10,406 nt of DNA. It comes from Bdellovibrionales bacterium. Lineage in GTDB: Bacteria > Bdellovibrionota > Bacteriovoracia > Bacteriovoracales > Bacteriovoracaceae. The notes under the pieces were generated by a model. That model was given only the letters and a program-made list of their open reading frames with translations. It was not told the DNA's origin and made no database searches. Location of the stretch: the NCBI GenBank assembly GCA_005791855.1, contig SXUH01000294.1:1-10406 (forward strand), read 5' to 3'. Made by a program: the position numbers and the translations under genes. Below, in pieces: positions 5,451 to 10,406 of this stretch (its first letter is position 1; each line of letters starts with the position of its first letter).

Positions 5451-6959
5451 GTGGCCAGTTACAATGGATTGATCAGGCACCTTCTCCGCATGAGCTTCTC
5501 CCTCCTCCATCGTGTGATCGTCATTCATCAGTCTTTGGTGAGGAAGAAATTTCGCAGGCAGCAGGAGGCCTTCGACCGGAGCCGGGCCGTGCGCTCCCAC
5601 CGGGTCACCGGCTTCGACGAGCAGCGGCCCTCTCTCTCGAAGGTCTTCAGCTCCATGCGCGGACCGAAGTCCTGGGCCTACACCTCCGGCACGCGCAAAG
5701 AACCGAAGGCCATCCCCTTCGACCGGAAGCGGACGGCGCTCGTGCAGAAGCTCTTCCTGAAGGCCATGATCCTTCTCACGGCCCGCTTCAAAGGCCTTAA
5801 GACCTTCTTCGTCTTCTCCTCCCTGAACCCCGACCAGTCCCTCACTTCCGGACTGACCATGGGGGAGAAGGACCCGACCCACCTGGAGCTCCTCCAGGCG
5901 CCGTACCGCTACCTCTTCACAGAGCGGGGACTAAAGCTCCGGAGAGCGACGGATGATCTGAGCGCGCGGCTCATCCTCATCCTCGTGACCCGGCCAGCGT
6001 TTTTCTACGCGACCAATCCGTCGACCCTGACCCACTTCCTGAAGGACCTGGAACTCCACTGGCCGCGGGTCGCCGGGAACATGAAAAAGATCCTCGCGGC
6101 TCCGGAGATCCTCCGGGAGCTCCTCCGCCTCCAGGATGGGAACGCCCTCCCACGCTTGGAGAGGGCCGCGGCCGCCGACACGGTTCCTCCCTTCGGGGAA
6201 CTGTTCTCCGAGCTCAAGGCCCTGATCACCTGGGACGGTGGTTACGTGAAGCCATTCCTGGAGCAGCTCACGGTCCTCCTTCCGGGGGTCCCGCAGGTCC
6301 CCATGTACTCCATGAGCACGGAGGCCGTGGAAACGCTCCCGCACCTGATCGACGGCCGACTGCACTTCCTTCCGTCGGCCCCCGGAGTGTACTACGAATT
6401 CCTCGACCTCGAAGACCAGACCCTCCACCTCCCGCAGGACCTTCTCCCGGGGAAGCACTACGGGCTCGTGGTCAGTGACCGCTGGGGGCTGACTCGCTAC
6501 GACACCCAGGACATCTTCCTCGTGAAGGAAGTGGTGGACGGGCTCCCGGACCTCGCGTTCGTCAAGCGCCGGGGCATCAACTCGTCCCTCACGGGAGAGA
6601 AGCTCACCGAGGAACAGATCCTCCTCTTGATCACCGGACTTAAGGAGCGGTTCCCCGAGCTCCGGGAGACGTTTTTCTCCCTCTATCCGTACTCCCTTCA
6701 GGGGGCCTTCGGTTACGAGCTCGCCCTCATCGGGAGATCCCCGGAGGCGGGCCTTGAGGAGTTCACGGCGCAAGCCGATCGGCTGCTCGGGGAAATCAAC
6801 GCCGAGTACAAGTCGAAGGTCGACTCCGGCCGGCTGCTTCCCCTTACCACGGCCATTTCTTCATCGGAAAAGCTTGCGGTTCTCATGGGAAAGGGAGGAC
6901 AATGGGAGTCGCAGTTTAAAATACTACCCTTGTATGACAAGATTATCTCAAAAGCTTAA
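5451..6959 (+). CDS. GH3-family acyl-adenylating/amido synthetase-like protein (502 aa)
   Basis: This matches the GH3 auxin-responsive promoter family, a branch of adenylate-forming enzymes that activate a carboxylic acid with ATP and join it to an amine or amino acid. Seen in order: the phosphate-binding loop WAYTSGTRKEPKAIP (75-89); MYSMSTEA (285-292, the adenine-side motif with an acidic residue); YYEF (314-317); YGLVVSDRWGLTRYDTQD (337-354); FVKRRGINSSLTGEKLTE (370-387); and a C-terminal QFK with Lys489 as candidate catalytic lysine. Length is near the family norm of about 500. The loop is odd: the usual SSGTTxGxxK is shortened to TSGTRKEPK. The GTG at 5451 starts 3 bases after the previous TAA, with GGGAAGG at 5437-5443 as ribosome site, so the genes are coupled. 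The acid is plausibly a fatty acid, given the desaturase and acyltransferase neighbours, but this is inference. Confidence 0.8.
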   Translation: MASYNGLIRHLLRMSFSLLHRVIVIHQSLVRKKFRRQQEAFDRSRAVRSHRVTGFDEQRPSLSKVFSSMRGPKSWAYTSGTRKEPKAIPFDRKRTALVQKLFLKAMILLTARFKGLKTFFVFSSLNPDQSLTSGLTMGEKDPTHLELLQAPYRYLFTERGLKLRRATDDLSARLILILVTRPAFFYATNPSTLTHFLKDLELHWPRVAGNMKKILAAPEILRELLRLQDGNALPRLERAAAADTVPPFGELFSELKALITWDGGYVKPFLEQLTVLLPGVPQVPMYSMSTEAVETLPHLIDGRLHFLPSAPGVYYEFLDLEDQTLHLPQDLLPGKHYGLVVSDRWGLTRYDTQDIFLVKEVVDGLPDLAFVKRRGINSSLTGEKLTEEQILLLITGLKERFPELRETFFSLYPYSLQGAFGYELALIGRSPEAGLEEFTAQADRLLGEINAEYKSKVDSGRLLPLTTAISSSEKLAVLMGKGGQWESQFKILPLYDKIISKA

Positions 6960-7512
6960 GGCCATCGAAGATTTCATCAGAAGTAATGAGGTGAGGAGCG
7001 TCTCCTTCGACATCGACGGGACGGTCTACCCGATCGTCCGCGTCCAGCGGCGGTGGTGGTGGAAGCTCGTCAGAAGCTTCGGCGACGCCAGGAGATTCTA
7101 CCTCATCAAGCGGACCTGGGAAGGTCGGAGGAAGGGAGACGCGAAGGTTCCGGTGACGGAAGCGGACATCGACTTCTTCGAAAATTTCTTGGTGAGTCTC
7201 CTGGACCCGGAGCTCGTCCCCGGAGAGATCAGAGTCTTCATCGACTCCCTGGTCGACCGGAAGATCGAGGTCTTCTTCCTCTCCGACCACGGGGCCCGCG
7301 CGAAGCTCGCGGCACTCGGACTGGGGCAGAAGGGGCCGGGGATCAATTGCCTCGTGGAGACCGGGCAGCTCAAGCCGCATGAGAAGATCTCGGGCCTCCT
7401 CGCCGAGACGTACCGGATCGAGCCGCGGACCCACCTCCACCTGGGAGACCGGTGGACCGATGAAGAGCAGGCGCGGCTCTTCGGGTGCGCCTTCCGGTAC
7501 CTCCGGACCTAG
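6934..7512 (+). CDS. HAD-superfamily phosphatase (192 aa)
   Basis: All four HAD signatures are visible: motif I SFDIDGT (24-30; Asp26 nucleophile, Asp28 acid/base), motif II FLSDHG (115-120, Ser117), a lysine around 147-151 (LKPHEK) for motif III, and motif IV HLGDRWTDEEQA (169-180; Asp172 and Asp176 for Mg2+). An alpha-helical cap of about 55 residues (40-95, with WWWKLVRSF and RRFYLIKRTW) lies between motifs I and II, as in C1-cap phosphatases. These enzymes remove phosphate from small molecules. The ATG at 6934 lies inside the GH3 gene (26-base overlap); no good Shine-Dalgarno is near, though the bases around the start are unusually AT-rich. It ends the four-gene cluster, and its TAG lies in CTAG (7509-7512) facing the potassium channel gene. 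The substrate is unknown; a phosphorylated lipid intermediate is a guess. Confidence 0.8.
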   Translation: MTRLSQKLKAIEDFIRSNEVRSVSFDIDGTVYPIVRVQRRWWWKLVRSFGDARRFYLIKRTWEGRRKGDAKVPVTEADIDFFENFLVSLLDPELVPGEIRVFIDSLVDRKIEVFFLSDHGARAKLAALGLGQKGPGINCLVETGQLKPHEKISGLLAETYRIEPRTHLHLGDRWTDEEQARLFGCAFRYLRT

Positions 7513-8245
7513 CTCTCCTCCTCCGCCCATCTCTCTTCTCCCTCCGGAACACTTTCGTGAAGGAAGACGCGAGGAGCCCTGAAGGAACGGAGATCAGCCC
7601 GAGGCCAAGCATCAGGATCAACTCCGTGAAGAACCTCCCGCCGGTGGTGATCGGGAAGACGTCCCCGTACCCCACCGTGGTCAGGGTCACCGCCGCGAAC
7701 CACAGCGCGTGGACGATGGACTTGAAGTGCTCCGGCTGGGCCTCCCGTTCGAAGAAGTAGATCCCCACCGCCGAGAGGTACATGAGCACGAAGGACATGA
7801 GGCTGAAGACCAGGAGCTCCGCCTTCACCTGCTGCACGGCCAGGATCAGTCGGTCGATGGCGGTGACGTAGCGGCCTAGCTTGAAGATCCGGAAGACCCG
7901 GATCACCCGAAGGATCCGCACCCAGCGAAGGTCCGCGAACCCGAGGGAGAAGTAGAAGGGGATGATGGAGAGGAGGTCGACCAGGCCGTAGAAGGAGAAG
8001 ATGAAGTCCTTCCTCCGCGGCGTGCGCCAGACCCGGAAGAGGTACTCGGCGGTGAAGATCGCCACGAAGACGACCTCGAGGGTCTTGAAGAGGCCGTGGT
8101 AGTGCCGGAGCTCCGGGACGGTCTCGAGGGTGAAGACGAGCACCGAGAGGAGGATGATTGAGAGACTAATCTTGTCGTATTTATGGGGGAGGTGAATGTG
8201 TTCCACGCCAGAGATGAGCTTAGCAGGAAACTTCGATCTTTCCAC
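7370..8245 (-). CDS. voltage-gated-type potassium channel (ion transporter), C-terminus probably frameshifted
   Basis: A six-helix channel of the Ion_trans (Kv-like) type. S1 is about 25-42, S2 about 55-72, S3 about 82-100. S4 carries a positive residue every third position (Arg107, 110, 113, 116, 119 and Lys122 in RWVRILRVIRVFRIFK). S5 is about 143-165. The pore carries the potassium filter TLTTVGYGD (187-195), and S6 is about 203-228. The fold is complete by about residue 237 (SSFTKVFRREKR). Beyond this the open frame adds about 54 Arg/Gly/Ser-rich residues read antisense through the end of the HAD gene, which is not family-like. A shift at the short TCTCTC repeat (7530-7535) would instead give RWAEEES and a TAG at 7509-7511, sharing CTAG with the HAD stop. 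The start is a GTG at 8245; no ATG precedes it in frame before an upstream stop. The ribosome site is weak. It lies divergent to the PA2779-like gene. Confidence 0.85.
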   Translation of the reverse strand: MERSKFPAKLISGVEHIHLPHKYDKISLSIILLSVLVFTLETVPELRHYHGLFKTLEVVFVAIFTAEYLFRVWRTPRRKDFIFSFYGLVDLLSIIPFYFSLGFADLRWVRILRVIRVFRIFKLGRYVTAIDRLILAVQQVKAELLVFSLMSFVLMYLSAVGIYFFEREAQPEHFKSIVHALWFAAVTLTTVGYGDVFPITTGGRFFTELILMLGLGLISVPSGLLASSFTKVFRREKRDGRRRRARSGGTGRRTRRAAPALHRSTGLPGGGGSAARSGTSRRGGPRSSHAA

Positions 8246-8316
8246 TCCGGGTGCGCAATTACTTTCCCGTCTGCGTTGCTTACCATACTAGGTGCGTACT
8301 ACCACGGAGGTTTCTG
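8246..8316. promoter_or_regulatory. divergent intergenic region, channel / PA2779-like pair
   Basis: These 71 bases separate two divergent starts and must hold both promoters. For the plus strand, TTACCATACTAGG (8280-8292) contains CATACT as a possible -10; a matching -35 is not convincing. GGAGG at 8306-8310 is the ribosome site for the ATG at 8317. For the channel no clear promoter or ribosome site was found. No inverted repeat long enough to call an operator was seen. Confidence 0.4.
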
Positions 8317-8709
8317 ATGCGAACGGTCTCTCTCTTCCTAGCGTTTATCCTGTCGATGATGACGGTCAATTCCAGCTACGCCCGGACGGCGATGATCTCA
8401 ACTCTGGACGTCGCCGAAGGTCTTACTCGGGATCAGGAAAGAGGGAAGGTCGAGGCTTTCCTTAAGAGTGAGACGATCCGGAAGGAGATGCTGAAGATGG
8501 GCGTTAGTCCGGACGAAGCCCTGAAGCGGGTGGCGGCCCTCTCTCCCAAGGAGATCCACTACCTCTCACAAGAGATCGACAAGGCTCCGGCCGGCGGCGA
8601 CGCCGTCGGAAGTGTGCTGGGGCTTGCCTTCGTGGTCTTCATCGTCCTCCTCGTGACCGACATCCTCGGGTTCACCAAGGTCTTCCCGTTCACCCGACCG
8701 GTCAGATGA
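8317..8709 (+). CDS. PA2779-family (DUF6627-like) membrane protein (130 aa)
   Basis: The protein has the layout of the PA2779 family: a Sec signal peptide at 1-22 (MRTVSLFLAFILSMMTVNSSYA), then a helical domain with EAFLKSETIRKEMLKMGVSPDEALKRVAALSPKEIHYLSQEID. A PAGGD linker (91-95) follows, then one C-terminal membrane helix (97-118) ending LVTDILGFTKVFPF. The GVxPxEAxxRVxxLSxxE pattern and TDILG…FPF end are hallmarks of the family. The bulk should lie in the periplasm, held to the inner membrane by the C-terminal helix. The function is not known. The ATG at 8317 is chosen for its GGAGG 6 bases upstream; an in-frame ATG at 8251 would add 22 residues ahead of the signal peptide. The next gene, a C39-like peptidase, starts at ATGA overlapping its stop. 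This is the arrangement of PA2779/PA2778 in Pseudomonas, so the two proteins very likely work together. Confidence 0.8.
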   Translation: MRTVSLFLAFILSMMTVNSSYARTAMISTLDVAEGLTRDQERGKVEAFLKSETIRKEMLKMGVSPDEALKRVAALSPKEIHYLSQEIDKAPAGGDAVGSVLGLAFVVFIVLLVTDILGFTKVFPFTRPVR

Positions 8710-9569
8710 TCCTCCGGATCTTCCTCTTGCTCCTCCTCGGTAGCAGCTGCGCTACCAGGGTTGACTACCAGAAGGAGTATGCCCTCGGAGACGCCGCTCT
8801 CATCGAAGACGTTCCCTTCATCCCGCAGGAAAAGTACCAGTGCGGGCCCGCGGCCCTCGGGATGCTCCTCCGGTACCGCGGGAAGACCCCGGACCAGAAG
8901 GAGCTCACGGCCCAGGTCTACACTCCCGGGAAGAAGGGAAGCATCCAAAGTGACGTGACCTCCGGGGCCCGGCGGCAGGGGATGCTCGCCCTTCCGGTTT
9001 CGAAGATGCCAGAGCTTCTCCGCGAGGTCCAAGACGGGAACCCGGTCCTGGTGCTGCAGAACCTGGGCCTTTCCTGGTACCCGCGCTGGCACTACGCCGT
9101 GGTCATCGGCTTCGACCTCGAGGCGTCGGAACTCATCCTCCACTCCGGTGAGACCGACGCCCTCTCCATGGACCTCTCTACTTTCGAGAGGACCTGGGCG
9201 CGCGCGAAGAACTGGGGTCTGCTCGTGGTGAACCCAGGTTACCTCCCGAGTACCGCAACGGAGCTCGACCTCGTCAAGGCCAGCGCCCACCTGGAGCAGC
9301 AGAGGTACCTCACCGCGGCGGCCCGGAGCTACCGGGCGATCCTTCGGAAATGGCCCGAGAGCCTCGGCGCCCACGTGGGCCTCGGGAACGTCAACTACCA
9401 GCAGGACAAGCTCGAGGCGGCGGCCGCGATCCTCAAGGAAGCTACCCGGCTCCACCCCCGGGATCCGTCTGTTTGGAATAACTACTCCGTCGTCCTCTCG
9501 GAGCTCGGACGAGGGAGGGAATCGCAGCGGGCCCTCTTGAAATCGGAGAAGCTTTCCGGGAAGAACTAG
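8706..9569 (+). CDS. PA2778-family C39-like cysteine peptidase with TPR region, probable lipoprotein (287 aa)
   Basis: The N-terminus MILRIFLLLLLGSSCATRV is a lipoprotein-type signal, with Cys15 as the likely lipidated residue, though the lipobox is imperfect (Gly at -3). Residues 33-180 form a C39-like papain-fold peptidase: EKYQCGPAALGMLLR gives Gln45 and nucleophile Cys46, and WYPRWHYAVVIGF gives His129. An acid/amide residue after LILHSGETD (143-151) may complete the site. Residues about 185-280 hold two or so TPR-like helical repeats (AARSYRAILRKWPES, AAAILKEATRLHPRDPSVWNNYSVVLSELGR). Family members always lack the transporter part found in bacteriocin-processing C39 exporters. The substrate is unknown; cutting after a Gly-Gly-type site is possible by analogy. 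The ATG at 8706 overlaps the previous TGA by four bases (ATGA), so translation is coupled to the PA2779-like gene. Confidence 0.8.
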   Translation: MILRIFLLLLLGSSCATRVDYQKEYALGDAALIEDVPFIPQEKYQCGPAALGMLLRYRGKTPDQKELTAQVYTPGKKGSIQSDVTSGARRQGMLALPVSKMPELLREVQDGNPVLVLQNLGLSWYPRWHYAVVIGFDLEASELILHSGETDALSMDLSTFERTWARAKNWGLLVVNPGYLPSTATELDLVKASAHLEQQRYLTAAARSYRAILRKWPESLGAHVGLGNVNYQQDKLEAAAAILKEATRLHPRDPSVWNNYSVVLSELGRGRESQRALLKSEKLSGKN

Positions 9570-9633
9570 GGATGTAAAAACCTTGGTCAGCTGCCTAGGA
9601 TCTCGAACTTCGCACCATTTAAGGTCTCGTTAC

Positions 9634-9661
9634 CACGCTCGGAACTTAGGCACGGAGCGTG
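9634..9661. repeat. 7-bp inverted repeat upstream of the CAP-domain gene
   Basis: CACGCTC (9634-9640) and GAGCGTG (9655-9661) are perfect inverted copies around a 14-base centre. The right arm ends 14 bases before the ATG at 9676. No T run follows, so it is not an intrinsic terminator for the preceding gene. It could be a regulator site or an mRNA hairpin near the ribosome site; chance cannot be excluded in GC-rich DNA. The rest of 9570-9675 shows a TAGGAT (9596-9601) preceded by TGCC, a possible -10. Confidence 0.4.
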
Positions 9662-9675
9662 CATCGCCCGACCGT

Positions 9676-10406
9676 ATGAAAAACACACTTAGCCTCGCCT
9701 TCCTCATCCAGTTAACTCTCATCAGGCCAGCTTTTTCGGTCTTCGAAAAGGTGAGCGACGAAGCCTTCATCCCGTACCGGGACACGGAAGCCCTCGTGAG
9801 TGAGGAACCGCAGCTCTCGAGCTTCGAGCAGCAGCTCTTCGACGAGCTCAACCTGGCCCGGACCAATCCCCAGGCCTACATCGGTTTCCTGAAGGAACAC
9901 ATGGATTCCTTCGTGAACGACAAGGAGTTCAAGGAAGGGAAGATCCACCTCGCCACCATCGAAGGCCTCGCCGTGCGGGAAGAGACGCTCACCTTCCTCG
10001 AAGCGCAGGTTCCGATCCGGCACAAGCTCACCCTCTCCAAGGGCCTCACCCAGGCCGCGAGGGACCACGTGAACGACCAGGGGCCCAAGGGGCTCACGGG
10101 CCACTACTCGAGCGACCGGACCGCACCGGACCAGAGGGCCAACCGCTACGGCCGGTGGCTCCAGGAGTTCGGCGAGAACATCAGCTACACTCCCCAGGAT
10201 CCGCGGGGACACATCCTGGGCCTGATCGTCGACGACGGCGTGAAGAACCGGGGCCACCGGTACAGCGTCTACAAGCCCGCCTTCAGGAAGGTCGGGATCG
10301 CCTGCGGGGAGCACAAGGTCTACACCAGGATGTGCGTGATCGTCCTCGCCGGAGGGTACTCGGAGAGGCCAGCGGGGAAGCCCGGTGGCGCCGTCATGAT
10401 CGAAGA
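9676..10406 (+). CDS. secreted CAP-domain (SCP/PR1-like) protein, 3' partial
   Basis: The ATG at 9676 opens a frame that runs off the window with 243 codons visible. Residues 1-21 look like a Sec signal peptide (MKNTLSLAFLIQLTLIRPAFS). The CAP domain starts near SFEQQLFDELNLARTNPQAYIGFL (49-72), the typical first helix. It continues with LTQAARDHVNDQG (124-136, His131), TGHYSSDRT (141-149, His143), the GEN motif in FGENISY (165-171), and NRGHRYSVYKPAFRKVGIACGEH (191-213, His194), which matches the conserved GHR…f…vG pattern. The paired histidines and acidic residue form the CAP cavity. Bacterial CAP proteins are exported, and their activity is mostly undefined. An insert of about 40 residues (75-112) between the first helix and the conserved core is longer than usual. 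No strong Shine-Dalgarno is seen (GGAG lies too far upstream). It is separated by 106 bases from the peptidase gene, so it may have its own promoter. Confidence 0.8.
   Translation, partial: MKNTLSLAFLIQLTLIRPAFSVFEKVSDEAFIPYRDTEALVSEEPQLSSFEQQLFDELNLARTNPQAYIGFLKEHMDSFVNDKEFKEGKIHLATIEGLAVREETLTFLEAQVPIRHKLTLSKGLTQAARDHVNDQGPKGLTGHYSSDRTAPDQRANRYGRWLQEFGENISYTPQDPRGHILGLIVDDGVKNRGHRYSVYKPAFRKVGIACGEHKVYTRMCVIVLAGGYSERPAGKPGGAVMIE

Noticed and set aside
4721..5800. 359-codon plus-strand frame spanning the acyltransferase/GH3 junction
   Set aside because: Arg/Pro/Gly-rich product with no motif; both overlapped frames carry recognisable enzyme motifs.
4878..5882. 334-codon minus-strand frame opposite the acyltransferase and GH3 genes
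   Set aside because: Low-complexity Gly/Glu/Arg product with no ribosome site or domain; a shadow of high third-position GC.
5931..6773. 280-codon minus-strand frame opposite the GH3 gene
   Set aside because: Charged, repeat-poor product lacking motifs; the GH3 motifs lie on the plus strand.
8559..9455. 298-codon minus-strand frame opposite the PA2779/PA2778 pair
   Set aside because: No domain, and it covers two genes with strong family motifs on the other strand.
9712..10314. 200-codon minus-strand frame opposite the CAP gene
   Set aside because: Plus-strand CAP motifs and signal peptide are decisive; the antisense product is compositionally biased.

Overview
The window is gene-dense, GC-rich DNA from a Gram-negative-like bacterium. 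Sec signal peptides, a probable lipoprotein, a periplasmic BON protein and a C39-like peptidase paired with a PA2779-type membrane protein support this. Family content (GH3-type adenylating enzyme, PA2778/PA2779 pair, beta-helix protein with a C-terminal extension) fits a delta-proteobacterial, Bdellovibrionota, Myxococcota or Acidobacteriota-like lineage, but the sequence does not fix the taxon. No tRNA, rRNA, CRISPR array, IS element or phage gene was seen, and no gene-free stretch exceeds 300 bases.

Layout. (1) 2-1021: 3' part of a secreted beta-helix repeat protein. Its reading frame is cut by an in-frame TAG at 878-880 but continues in the same frame, with family-like sequence, to a second TAG at 1019-1021. 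(2) 1056-1244: a 62-residue four-cysteine orphan with a leaderless-type promoter, converging on a 2OG-Fe(II) oxygenase-like gene of the DUF6445 type (1212-1844, minus). (3) 1920-3004, minus: a two-gene stress-type operon, BON protein then YflT-like glycine-rich protein, closed by a UUCG-loop terminator. (4) 3135-3557, minus: an Mpo1/DUF962 membrane protein. It is divergent from (5) 3641-7512, plus: a tightly packed four-gene cluster of fatty acid desaturase, WS/DGAT- or condensation-like acyltransferase, GH3-family acyl-adenylating enzyme and HAD phosphatase. (6) 7370-8245, minus: a voltage-gated-type potassium channel whose C-terminus runs into the HAD gene in a probably shifted frame. (7) 8317-9569, plus: a PA2779-like / PA2778-like pair coupled by ATGA, then a secreted CAP-domain protein running off the window (9676 onward).

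How the genes may work together. The four-gene cluster is the most coherent unit. A lipid desaturase, an acyl transferase, an ATP-dependent acid activator and a phosphatase, with overlapping or nearly touching reading frames and a fatty-acid alpha-oxidation-type gene next door, suggest synthesis of a modified acyl lipid or acyl amide. The product cannot be read from sequence. Two plus-strand genes (1056 and 3641) have an extended -10 TGnTAGGAT ending 5-7 nt before the ATG and no Shine-Dalgarno, pointing to leaderless transcripts. Other genes (2591, 3004, 8317) have strong Shine-Dalgarno sites, so both start modes appear to coexist.
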